A stretch of DNA of 64,000 nt, from contig JAJRUM010000050.1 of assembly GCA_024277815.1 (NCBI GenBank), forward strand, positions 62,001 to 126,000, read 5' to 3'. The number at the start of each line of letters is the position of its first letter. Positions within the stretch are counted from its first letter, which is position 1. Position numbers and translations under genes: made by a program. This stretch comes from Gammaproteobacteria bacterium. GTDB taxonomy: Bacteria; Pseudomonadota; Gammaproteobacteria; Xanthomonadales; SZUA-36. Shown here piece after piece: positions 21,191 through 29,192 of this stretch. The notes under the pieces were generated by a model. The model was given only the letters and a program-made list of their open reading frames with translations. It made no database searches and was not told where the DNA came from.

Positions 21191-21547
21191 GTTGCTCCAA
21201 ACGGTATTTGATATTTGATAATGGAGTTGCTTTTTTTATAGATCAGAAATCTCTGTACTAAGCATTCTAACGCGGCGGGCAACATGCCTGCTCAATCTAT
21301 GCTTGAATTACTTAGGATTCATACCCCCCAAAGTGAGACCTATCGTTAAGATGGTTTGCCTATAATAAACCGTGAATCCAGCTGCCAGAAGTTGCCTCAC
21401 TTACTCTACTTGTACTTGCAAATTTGCATGTAATATAATGTATTATATATGCATGTTATCTACAACCGAAAGGGAAGGAAGTGAATCACCCCTACTTTAC
21501 CGGAAACTCTTTTATGTGAGTCGTTCGGGAAACCCTCAAATTTCCAC
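21191..21547. other. AT-rich intergenic region with imperfect palindrome
   Basis: No gene is supported in these 357 bp. An AT-rich imperfect palindrome at 21426-21455 has a 7-bp perfect core (ATATAAT-GT-ATTATAT) flanked by GCATG on both sides. It lies upstream of the minus-strand membrane-protein gene and could hold its promoter or an operator. Confidence 0.45.
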
Positions 21548-21987
21548 TTAGCGCGGATGTTCATGTGACCGATTCCAGCGTGATGTCATTTCCTTGTTCA
21601 GGGTGTCGATTGATAAGTTAAGAAATTGAGCCACTAATGCGCGGTGTTTACAGTACAGGATAGTCTGGCCGCGTTCCCAGTTTCCCCAGGTTCCCGGATC
21701 GACACCGAGTGTCGTGGCAGCTTTTTTAATAGACCAGCCCATCTCTCGGCGTTTGTTGAGTAGACATTGAGGCAGGGTTGTTGGCACTGGGAAGGGATCA
21801 TAGCCCAGGTACTGCACGATGGCAGGTATAGACGTAATTGGTGGCTCTGTACGGCCCTTTTCCCAGTTCAGGATAGTCCACGGAGCTTGCTCGCCACCTG
21901 CTTTTGGGTAAACCCCATTTTGAGTCGCTTTCTCATGACATAATCACCTAAAGTTTTTGGCTCAAAGTCATATGGCTTTTTTATCAA
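21548..21987 (-). pseudogene. Double-HTH (XRE-type) regulator, frameshifted
   Basis: The track shows only the second half (89 aa), with the HTH segment LGVDPGTWGNWERGQ. Upstream in another frame the first HTH is readable: a TTG start at 21987, then TLGDYV, RKRLKMGFTQKQVASKL. The junction where LGVDRWTILNW would be expected has lost bases and changes frame before ILNWEKGR. The intact relatives I know have two HTH halves joined by a YLGYDPF segment, also seen here. Such regulators often ride in accessory DNA. The right end abuts the yifB remnant. Confidence 0.65.
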
Positions 21988-22030
21988 TGACTTAAGAAAA
22001 ACGTGGGCAAATGGCAAAAAGGCAACTCAA

Positions 22031-22120
22031 CCCTGCCCCTGCGGCATGGCCGGTGACCAAAGCGGGCGCTGCAATTGCAGTGCAGAACAGATTCAGCGCT
22101 ACCGGAGCAAGATATCCGGG
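22031..22120 (+). repeat. 90-bp perfect direct repeat, right copy
   Basis: Exact match to 18931-19020 inside yifB. The sequence immediately to the left is unrelated between the copies. This is the right edge of the inserted or rearranged segment. Confidence 0.85.
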
Positions 22121-22507
22121 GCGCTGCTCGACAGAATTGACATCCAGGTAGAGGTGGTCCGTCCCGACAAATCCATTCTGAGCGAATCGGCGGAAGGCAT
22201 TGAAAGCTCGGATTCTGTTCGAAAACGTGTCATCCAGTCACGCAACCGGCAACTTGCACGGGCTGGTAAACCGAATGCGCTGTTGGATAATAATGAGTTA
22301 TCCAGCTACTGCCATATTGAAGGTGAACAGTTGAGTCTGCTCGAAATGGCCACCGAGCAATTGTTCCTTTCGCCGCGCGCCTGCCATCGAATCCTCAAGG
22401 TGTCACGGACCATCGCCGACCTTGATCAGGCTGAAGAGATCACGTGTGAACACCTCGCAGAAGCGATTGCGTTCAGACGGCTGCAGATTTCCCAGCCGGG
22501 CACTTAA
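22031..22507 (+). pseudogene. Duplicate 3' end of yifB (C-terminal domain only)
   Basis: Encodes the Cys-rich turn and the whole C-terminal Mg-chelatase-like domain but no AAA+ core. By eye about 18 of 153 residues differ from the intact copy, mostly conservative changes, so both copies evolved as functional yifB alleles before ending up side by side. The ORF-track ATG at 22046 is an internal Met without a ribosome-binding site. It is either the displaced native 3' end or an imported one. Confidence 0.85.
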
Positions 22508-22576
22508 ATAAATCCTTACAAGCTGTTTTTCCGACACCAAGGACCCGTGCTCTTTCACTGCAGTATTGTCGCGGCT

Positions 22577-22597
22577 GTCAGTATTGATAAGCTGTGT
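22577..22597 (+). repeat. 21-bp direct repeat, left copy, flanking TIG-domain gene
   Basis: GTCAG-TAT-TGATAAGCTGTGT; matches 23404-23424 at 19 of 21 positions. The two copies bracket the TIG-domain gene. Confidence 0.5.
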
Positions 22598-22620
22598 ACC
22601 CGGCCTTTTCTTTGCTTTTT

Positions 22621-23244
22621 CTAATATATTTGAAGCGCCTTTTTTTGTATGGTTTCCATTCCGGGCCCGTTTGAGACAGTGATTGCGTAGGCACCAAAAT
22701 CCAGGTTGCGGGTGGGTAAGGTCGCAATCAGTATGGTACCTTCCTGATTTACTTTGGTCGCATATTTGGTGCCCTGGAATACGATAGTGGTCTCAGCATT
22801 GAAACCGGTACCGGTGACTGTGATGGTGACCTCGCGGCTTCCGTAGGTTAACTTCCAGGGTTTTATCCTGGACACAACAGGCTGATCGACAATCGTTGCG
22901 ATGGGGGGATGCGTGGATGGAGAGCTAACTGCAGGCGCTGGCGAGGTCTGCACCACAATCTCCTTATCGGCGGCCGCTGCGTCAGCCTTCTCTGATTGAC
23001 AGGAAGCCGGGCAGGCGTCACCACTTGCTGTATTTCCATCATCACAGGTTTCACCCGGATCCAACACATTGTTTCCACATGTGCCGGAACAAATGATATT
23101 TGCGCTGGAATCGAAACCGATCACATGTGCCCCATCAGGGCATAACTGCCCCGCCGGAGCTGGTGCTGCGAATAAGTTCGCATTCAGGCAGACTACAGCT
23201 ATCGTTATGAGGATACATTGCATAAAACGTGACATTTGCACCAT
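22621..23244 (-). CDS. Secreted IPT/TIG-domain protein with Cys-rich (DUF4215-like) repeat
   Basis: A 207-aa exported protein. The N-terminal signal peptide ends near NLFAAPAPA. A Cys-rich unit follows (CGNNVLDPGETCDDGN, then further Cys), typical of the DUF4215/myxococcus-type repeat. A low-complexity Ala/Pro linker leads to a C-terminal immunoglobulin-like TIG domain (VTGTGFN, ISN-type closing strands). ATG at 23244 is preferred because GAGAG lies 7 bases before it. The function is unknown, but cell-surface or extracellular binding is plausible. It is flanked by 21-bp direct repeats and sits inside the rearranged region. Confidence 0.7.
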   Translation of the reverse strand: MVQMSRFMQCILITIAVVCLNANLFAAPAPAGQLCPDGAHVIGFDSSANIICSGTCGNNVLDPGETCDDGNTASGDACPASCQSEKADAAAADKEIVVQTSPAPAVSSPSTHPPIATIVDQPVVSRIKPWKLTYGSREVTITVTGTGFNAETTIVFQGTKYATKVNQEGTILIATLPTRNLDFGAYAITVSNGPGMETIQKKALQIY

Positions 23245-23403
23245 TTTCAATCTCTCTGGAGATGGTTGAAATCAGTTGGATACTATACGGCAACAACGAG
23301 CTACGATCTTGGGAAGTTCAAGTTGGATACCGGGATTGACGACGATCACCCGAAATACAGACCCGTCGGGCAGAAGTCAGGAACGCCACTCGTTGCAGCC
23401 ACC

Positions 23404-23424
23404 GTCAGGAGTGATAAGCTGTGT
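23404..23424 (+). repeat. 21-bp direct repeat, right copy
   Basis: GTCAG-GAG-TGATAAGCTGTGT, 19 of 21 identical to 22577-22597. It lies 50 bp before the response-regulator remnant. Confidence 0.5.
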
Positions 23425-23473
23425 GTACGGAGTCCGTTCGACTCGTGAACCCAGACCATGGAATTTGCAGAAT

Positions 23474-23884
23474 TTGAGCGCCAAAACCCTTAAAACCCTG
23501 ATCGTGGATGATGAGTCCCTTGCGCGCCGGGGCAAGGATGCCGGCGAGCTGGTCAACAAGGAACCATCCCGTCTCGCTATCCGTGACGGTGGCCGCACAA
23601 CCTGGGTTGACCAACAGGACATCGAGCGCATAGATGCCGCTGGTGACTACATGTGTGTACAGTCGAAAGGCAAAACCTACATCATGCGCAAAACCATGAA
23701 GAAGCTGGAAAAGGAGCTGGATGGCAGCATTTTGCAGCGCATTCACCGCTCCACGATTGTCAATATCAGGCAAGTCCGGGAAATGGAGGCCCATATCAAC
23801 GGCGAGTACTTCCTGACACTGGAATCCGGCCACCGAGTCAAGCTCTCACGCACCTATAAGAATAAGCTCAAACTATTCAGGTAA
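23474..23884 (+). pseudogene. LytTR response regulator with receiver deleted
   Basis: Begins like a normal AlgR/LytR-type regulator (KTLKTLIVDDESLARRG) but jumps in frame after about 20 codons to the linker and a complete LytTR DNA-binding domain (WVDQQDIERIDAAGDY to SRTYKNKLKLF). About 100 residues of receiver, including the phosphorylated Asp, are gone. The track ORF start at 23276 adds unrelated codons. A free LytTR domain might still bind DNA, so residual function cannot be excluded. The matching 5' fragment sits at 19560. Confidence 0.7.
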
Positions 23885-23916
23885 ACCCTGAGTATTTGCA
23901 CCATTGGCCAATTCCG

Positions 23917-24846
23917 CTAACCCACCAGGCTCAACAGCACCGCCATGCGCGTGTACACACCATTGCGAACCTGTTTGCGAATCAACGACTGTGGCCCATC
24001 AGCCACACTGGAAGCAATCTCCACCCCGCGGTTCACCGGCCCCGGGTGCAGCACCATGCACCCCGGTGCGGCCAGCGCGAGCCGTTCAGGCGTCAGGCCC
24101 CAAGAGGCAAAATAAGTCTCGTCATCAGGCACTTCCGAAGCCGCAAAACGCTCCCGCTGAATACGCAACATCATCACCACATCAGCACCGGTGACAGCTT
24201 CATCCAGGCTGGTAAAGAAATCAACGCCGTCAATACCGTCAGTGGGCAACAGGTTGGCAGGACCCGCCAGCCGAATCCTGGCCGCCCTCATTTTTTTAAA
24301 CATCGTGATGCTGGAACGCGCCACCCGCGAATGGCTGAGGTCACCGGCTATGGTCACGGTCAGGCCCTCAATGCTGCCACGGGTACGCAAAACTGTAACC
24401 GCATCAAGCAGGGCCTGGGTGGGGTGTTGCGAACTGCCTTCGCCAGCACTGACCACATGTACACCAGGTTCTGCAGCAGCAGCGAGCGCAGCGATCAGGC
24501 CATCCCCAGCGTGACGAATGGCAATGACATCCGGCGCCATTGCCTGAAGGGTGTTGAAAGTATCAATCAACGCTTCACCTTTAACCACCGAGCTCGACTC
24601 GGGGTGGAAGTTGATGACATGCATGCCAAGGCGCTTGGCGGCAACCTCGATCGAAATTCGTGTTCGGGTGCTGGGTTCGAGGAATAAATTGATCAGCACT
24701 TTGCCGGCCAGCTGGTTGGCAAACTGGTCCGGGTCATCAGCAATGCGGACGGCCAGATCCAACAGCGCATCGAGCTGTTGCCGATCCAGGTCTTCAATAT
24801 TCAGCAGATGCTGCCCTAGTGGTTCAATTACATGTGGCTGGTTCAA
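23917..24846 (-). CDS. pyrB: Aspartate carbamoyltransferase catalytic subunit
   Basis: Transfers the carbamoyl group to aspartate in pyrimidine synthesis. This 309-aa protein has the carbamoyl-phosphate loop STRTR, the HPTQ motif and RVARSS. Length fits the Pseudomonas-type catalytic chain. It is the last gene of a minus-strand group with ruvX, yqgE, tonB and gshB. No pyrC or pyrI neighbour is visible on the downstream side, where the rearranged region begins. Confidence 0.95.
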   Translation of the reverse strand: MNQPHVIEPLGQHLLNIEDLDRQQLDALLDLAVRIADDPDQFANQLAGKVLINLFLEPSTRTRISIEVAAKRLGMHVINFHPESSSVVKGEALIDTFNTLQAMAPDVIAIRHAGDGLIAALAAAAEPGVHVVSAGEGSSQHPTQALLDAVTVLRTRGSIEGLTVTIAGDLSHSRVARSSITMFKKMRAARIRLAGPANLLPTDGIDGVDFFTSLDEAVTGADVVMMLRIQRERFAASEVPDDETYFASWGLTPERLALAAPGCMVLHPGPVNRGVEIASSVADGPQSLIRKQVRNGVYTRMAVLLSLVG

Positions 24847-24903
24847 GCGACCGTCCCTTTGGTGCGCTGCACTGGTGCGGGCGCACCGATGACAGCAGGT
24901 TTT

Positions 24904-25356
24904 TCAATGTGTAGATTGTAACCAGTTTTCGAGGATGATTTGTGCCGCCATTGCATCTTTCAGGTTTGCGTCCTTACGCCGCATGCTGCCGCGCGCACGG
25001 GCTTCAACAAATCGCTGTTCCGCACCGAATGAGGTCAGGCGTTCGTCCTCAAATAACACCGCAATACCGAACCGCTTCCGCAGACTGCCGGCAAACTGGC
25101 GCGCGGCCCCGGACATGGCTGTCTCTTCACCATCCTTACCCAGTGGCAAGCCGACAACCAGCGCGGATGGCTTCCACTCCGTTACCAGCCGTTCAATGGT
25201 CCGCCAGTCGATCTCTCTGGCAACTGCCACCACGGCCAGCGCATTGGCGGTACCCGTCAGGGTCTGGCCAACCGCCACACCGATTCTGCGGTGTCCAAAA
25301 TCGAATGCCAATAAAGTACCTGCGGGGCTTGGCGCACCTTCAGCGCCTTCAGGCAT
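24904..25356 (-). CDS. ruvX: Holliday junction resolvase-like protein RuvX (YqgF)
   Basis: RNase H-fold protein of the YqgF family, implicated in 16S rRNA maturation and possibly DNA junction cleavage. The core starts LLAFDFGHRRIGVA, continues with VVGLPLGKDG and FEDERLTS and ends with KDAMAAQIIL. The track ORF runs 77 residues too long at the N-terminus; ATG at 25356 overlaps the yqgE stop codon by 8 bp and gives 150 aa. Confidence 0.93.
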   Translation of the reverse strand: MPEGAEGAPSPAGTLLAFDFGHRRIGVAVGQTLTGTANALAVVAVAREIDWRTIERLVTEWKPSALVVGLPLGKDGEETAMSGAARQFAGSLRKRFGIAVLFEDERLTSFGAEQRFVEARARGSMRRKDANLKDAMAAQIILENWLQSTH

Positions 25357-25930
25357 GCCCACCTGCTCCGTGTAAATGATCGATGTTGATACCGAGTTTT
25401 CCGACCGCTTTCTCCCAGCGGCTCTGCAGGGGTGAATCAAATACGATGGCCTTGTCAGCACCCACCGACAACCAGGCATTCTGGCGGATTTCGGACTCCA
25501 GCTGGCCATTGCCCCAGCCGGCATAACCCAGCGCCACCAGGAACGGCTGCGGACCTTCACCCACCGCAATGGCCACCAGAATGTCACGTGAGGTGGTCAC
25601 CATAATTTCATTATTAATACGAATACTTGACTCATAGCCCTCTTGCGGAGGGTGGAGTACGAAGCCATGATCAGGACTGACCGGGCCACCTTCCAGCACC
25701 AGCATGGAAGACACGTCTTCTCGTTCACAGGGTATATCTAACTGGCGCAATATCTCACCGAGAGTAAAACCGGACAGGCGGTTAATGGTAATGCCGATGG
25801 CCCCTTCTTCATTGTGCTGGCACATCAGCGTCACGCTGCGGGTAAAATTTGGATCAGCCATGGCAGGCATAGCAATCAACATCTGCTGTTGCAAATAGCC
25901 GCTTACGACATCTTGCGAATCATTGCTCAT
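25349..25930 (-). CDS. yqgE: YqgE/AlgH family protein (UPF0301)
   Basis: UPF0301 protein of 193 aa. Typical segments are LIAMPAMADPNF, SVTLMCQHNEEGAIGI and a C-terminal GYAGWGNGQLE. Its biochemical role is not established. Fusion of members to other domains and constant linkage to ruvX point to a housekeeping task. I prefer the ATG at 25930 over the track start (25969); no strong ribosome-binding site helps decide. Confidence 0.9.
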   Translation of the reverse strand: MSNDSQDVVSGYLQQQMLIAMPAMADPNFTRSVTLMCQHNEEGAIGITINRLSGFTLGEILRQLDIPCEREDVSSMLVLEGGPVSPDHGFVLHPPQEGYESSIRINNEIMVTTSRDILVAIAVGEGPQPFLVALGYAGWGNGQLESEIRQNAWLSVGADKAIVFDSPLQSRWEKAVGKLGINIDHLHGAGGHA

Positions 25931-26021
25931 ACTGCAAATATTAGTCTTAATTCCAGCCAAATCAAGCATGGCTGCCTGCTTGCAGACTTTTTGTTACATC
26001 AAGCCCGCAACAAACACCGGT

Positions 26022-26888
26022 TTACTTGTTCATTCCCCTGAAGTCACGGGAAAACCGCCAGGTCCGGGTGATATGCAATACGTCAACATTGACACGGATC
26101 TGGTCCGGTAGCGGTGAGTAAGGCGCCGCCAGACGAACGATTCTAATCGCGGCCTGATCGAGTTCTGACTTGCCCGAGCTGCGGATAACGTCAATGCTCT
26201 CAACACTGCCATCCTGGTTGATGCCCACGGTCAACACCAGGTCACCCACCAGCTTTTTACGTCGAATCTCTTCCGGGTAGTTAATGTTTCCTACCCGCTC
26301 GACTTTCGCTACCCAGGCCTGATTATAGGCGGCATACTCATATTCCCTGGTGTTTGCAGAAATCCACTTGCGCCGCTTAAGTTTTGACTGGGATTTACGG
26401 TCACGCTGCACCCCCGGTTGCAGTTTTGCGATCTGCATACTGTCCTGCATCAGGGTCGCTGCACTTGGCAGAGGTGGCTCTGGCTGCTCAATTGCCGTTA
26501 TCTGCTGGGAAAACTCACTTTCATTAACTTCTTTCAGCAGTTGCTCGCGGGCTGCATCCGCAACACTTGAGTCCTGTTTTTGCTGGTCCAGCGGGTCCTG
26601 GCCTTCTGCAACACCTGGAGACGCACCTGCGTTTTCCTGCGAAGGCCGGCTGACTTCGTCGAACTCGCCACCACCTTGTTGTGACGCCTGTGCCAGGAAG
26701 TCTGCATCCTCCGGTGTGGTTTCCGAGCGCCAATTCACCAGCACGACATCCAGGGTCTCCAACGGATGGGTCAAAGGCTTGAAATCAATCGCAAAGCCTA
26801 TGCCCAATAAAACTGCTGCATGCAGCACCAGCGCCATCAGAAAACTGATGGTAATCGGATCGTATCGTTGGTGGTAGCTAGCCTGCAT
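26022..26888 (-). CDS. tonB: Energy transducer TonB
   Basis: Couples the proton-motive force to outer-membrane receptors. N-terminal membrane anchor (about residues 14-33), a long variable periplasmic linker, then the TonB C-terminal domain with NYPEEIRRKKLVGDL and SGKSELDQAAIRIV. It lacks the long Pro-Glu/Pro-Lys repeats of E. coli TonB. ATG at 26888 overlaps the gshB stop codon by 11 bp, so I prefer it to the track start. gshB-tonB adjacency is known from pseudomonads. No exbB/exbD is nearby. Confidence 0.88.
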   Translation of the reverse strand: MQASYHQRYDPITISFLMALVLHAAVLLGIGFAIDFKPLTHPLETLDVVLVNWRSETTPEDADFLAQASQQGGGEFDEVSRPSQENAGASPGVAEGQDPLDQQKQDSSVADAAREQLLKEVNESEFSQQITAIEQPEPPLPSAATLMQDSMQIAKLQPGVQRDRKSQSKLKRRKWISANTREYEYAAYNQAWVAKVERVGNINYPEEIRRKKLVGDLVLTVGINQDGSVESIDVIRSSGKSELDQAAIRIVRLAAPYSPLPDQIRVNVDVLHITRTWRFSRDFRGMNK

Positions 26889-27873
26889 TTCGCACGATTT
26901 CTTCAGCTGCATCAAAAAGTCCGGCTGCAATGTTCAGCCCGAACTGCTCATCCAGTTCACGAATACAGGTCGGGCTGGTCACATTCACTTCCGAAAGCCA
27001 GTCACCAATAACATCCAGCCCGGCAAACAATATACCCCGGCGTTTCAATTCCGGCGCAACCTGTGAACAGATCCACAGGTCCCTGTCACTGAGGGGTATG
27101 CCTTTGCTACTGCCGCCCTTGGCCAGGTTACCGCGGAAATCACCCTCACCCGGGAAGCGTGCCAGCGCGTAGGGAACCGGCTCTCCGTTGACGATCAGGA
27201 TGCGCTTGTCACCGGATGATATTTCATCAATAAACTTCTGGGCCATTACCGGTCGCGAATCATGGCGGGTAATGGTTTCCAGAATAACATTCAGGTTCAG
27301 GTCTGCCTCGCTCACCTGGAAGACAGACTCCCCACCCATGCCATCCAGGGGCTTGACCACACAATGCCCGTGTTGAGCAACAAACTCCCGCAGCAAGGTG
27401 GAGTTGCTGCTGATCAACATGGGCACGCAACACTGAGGAAAGTTATTGATAAAAAACTTTTCGTTGGCATCACGCAGGCTTTGTGGCCGGTTGATAACCA
27501 GCGTCCCCCGATTCTCGGCCAGTTCCAGCATGTAAGTGGCATAGATGTAGTCCATATCAAATGGAGGGTCACGGCGCATCAACACGATATCCAGCTCATC
27601 CAGCGAGCGTATGGCCGCGTCAGACAGACTAAACCAGTCCGTGCGGTTGTCGCGAACCTCAAGTTGCTGCATATGGGCAAACACCCTGCCATCTTTGGCG
27701 AACAGGTCTTCAGGCTGCATATAATATAGCGCATGGCCGCGCTGCTGGGCTTCCAGCAACATCGCAAAAGTTGAATCCTTGTAGGTTTTAATACCACTGA
27801 TCGGATCCATCACCACTCCCGTACTCAGTGCTTGTACGGTTTCCTTTCCAGCTTCCGCCATAGTCTTATCCAT
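26878..27873 (-). CDS. gshB: Glutathione synthetase
   Basis: ATP-grasp ligase that joins gamma-glutamylcysteine and glycine. The 331-aa protein has VVMDPISGIKTYKDS at the N-terminus, RRDPPFDMDYIYATY, the glycine-rich ATP loop KPLDGMGGESVF and NVTSPTC near the end. About 17 extra residues precede the usual family start. It is the first gene of the minus-strand gshB-tonB-yqgE-ruvX-pyrB series and diverges from pilG. Confidence 0.95.
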   Translation of the reverse strand: MDKTMAEAGKETVQALSTGVVMDPISGIKTYKDSTFAMLLEAQQRGHALYYMQPEDLFAKDGRVFAHMQQLEVRDNRTDWFSLSDAAIRSLDELDIVLMRRDPPFDMDYIYATYMLELAENRGTLVINRPQSLRDANEKFFINNFPQCCVPMLISSNSTLLREFVAQHGHCVVKPLDGMGGESVFQVSEADLNLNVILETITRHDSRPVMAQKFIDEISSGDKRILIVNGEPVPYALARFPGEGDFRGNLAKGGSSKGIPLSDRDLWICSQVAPELKRRGILFAGLDVIGDWLSEVNVTSPTCIRELDEQFGLNIAAGLFDAAEEIVRNAG

Positions 27874-28139
27874 TCACAATGCAGGCCCTATTATCATGTG
27901 CCTGACGGCACGATTCCACCTGTATGAAACCCACAATATATTAAAAACCTTAGTGCTCAATGATATGAAGGACATTCCTGTAAAAATACAATAAGCTGGA
28001 AACCGGCCATTTCTACGGGTAGACTAAGGGGACGGCAGTGAATTCCACAAATATATGGGGATCGCTGCGCAGGCTTCAGCAAGGGGCGATTTGCAATGGC
28101 AGGAAGCGTTGTTCACATCGCAAAATCAGGGAAGAGGTT

Positions 28140-28565
28140 ATGAGCCAGGAAACATCGAATACGATAGAAGACAATAAGCAAAGTTCAGGCAGGTCAAAAA
28201 ATCTGGTTGTGCTGATTGTTGATGACAGTGCCACCATCCGCCGTTCGGCGGAGACCATGCTTGCCAATGAAGGCTACGAAGTCGTCTGTGCAGAAAATGG
28301 TTTTGAGGCACTCTCAAAAATAACCCGACACCACCCCGACCTGATCTTTGTTGATATTATGATGCCACGCCTGGACGGCTATCAAACCTGTGCCATTATC
28401 AAAAACAATAATGAATTCCGCGATACACCTGTCGTCATGCTCACAAGTAAAGATGGGCTGTTTGACAAGGCGCGGGGCCGGGTTGTAGGTTCAGATCAAT
28501 ACCTGACCAAACCGTTCACACGTGAAGAGTTGCTGGGTGCGGTCAAGCAGCACGCCACTGCTTGA
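28140..28565 (+). CDS. pilG: Twitching motility response regulator PilG
   Basis: CheY-like single-domain regulator of the Pil-Chp system. The acidic pocket is in LIVDDSATIR, the phospho-acceptor Asp in VDIMMPRLDGY and the conserved Lys in YLTKPF. ATG at 28140 follows GGAAGAGG and gives 141 aa; the track start adds 34 residues. In Pseudomonas aeruginosa PilG acts on pilus extension. It opens the pilG-pilI-pilJ-chpA-chpC operon; the paired regulator pilH is absent. Confidence 0.92.
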   Translation: MSQETSNTIEDNKQSSGRSKNLVVLIVDDSATIRRSAETMLANEGYEVVCAENGFEALSKITRHHPDLIFVDIMMPRLDGYQTCAIIKNNNEFRDTPVVMLTSKDGLFDKARGRVVGSDQYLTKPFTREELLGAVKQHATA

Positions 28566-28632
28566 TTTCAACCTTAGCCGGCGGAACCGGAATAATGATT
28601 AAAATCACCAGTTTCTTACAGGCCAGGGATTC

Positions 28633-29175
28633 ATGAGCGCAGTCAATATTTCATTTGAGAAACTGCAGGACTACGAGCAACGCAGTCTTGCATTTGAGCC
28701 AGGCAACGCCCAGGGCGAACTGGGTGGCGGCGAGTGGGCCGGTGTGATATTCCGCATCGGCGAGGTCCGGCTGGCCTGCAACATTGAAGACGTCAGTGAA
28801 TTCTTACCCATACCTTCATTTACGCCCGTGCCGGGAACCAAGCCATGGATACTGGGGCTCGCCAACGTACGTGGCGACTTGTTAACCATTATTGATCTGG
28901 CCTGGTTTCTCAACGGTGAACGTACCAATGTAACCATGAGAACCCGGCTGTTGGCAGCAACCCTGCGCGGACGCCCGGTGGGACTACTGGTGGACGAGGT
29001 ATTCGGGCAGCGCCAATTTGTCAGTTCCGAGGGCAAGAAAACGCGTCTGCCCAAGAAATCCCCGATCAGGGGCTATGTACAAAAGCAATACCGCTCCGGC
29101 AAAGATGTGTGGCAGGAACTCGATCTTGATTCGCTGTTTTCAACAGCTGAATTCCTCAACGGTGCCGCAGCCTGA
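28633..29175 (+). CDS. pilI: CheW-like adaptor PilI
   Basis: A 180-aa CheW-domain protein that links the PilJ receptor to the ChpA kinase. The core reads [20 protein letters not shown] and [15 protein letters not shown], with [10 protein letters not shown] later, all typical for PilI. AGGG lies 5 bases upstream of the ATG. It is followed by pilJ after 17 bp. Confidence 0.93.
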   Translation: MSAVNISFEKLQDYEQRSLAFEPGNAQGELGGGEWAGVIFRIGEVRLACNIEDVSEFLPIPSFTPVPGTKPWILGLANVRGDLLTIIDLAWFLNGERTNVTMRTRLLAATLRGRPVGLLVDEVFGQRQFVSSEGKKTRLPKKSPIRGYVQKQYRSGKDVWQELDLDSLFSTAEFLNGAAA

Positions 29176-29192
29176 GTAATCTGGGAAACAAA

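Noticed and set aside
18931-22120. AbaR/Tn7-like insertion into comM
   Set aside because: No transposase or resistance genes, no short target duplication, and yifB is intact with a 90-bp homologous repeat; site-specific transposition does not explain this pattern.
22046-22507. 153-aa ORF as an independent gene
   Set aside because: It is the C-terminal domain of YifB without the ATPase core and its first Met has no ribosome-binding site; treated as a remnant.
23276-23473. N-terminal 66 codons of the track ORF before the LytTR remnant
   Set aside because: No similarity to the regulator family and it contains one of the 21-bp direct repeats; considered non-coding scar sequence.
23896-24687. 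263-aa plus-strand ORF
   Set aside because: Antisense to pyrB, whose carbamoyl-phosphate motifs are intact.
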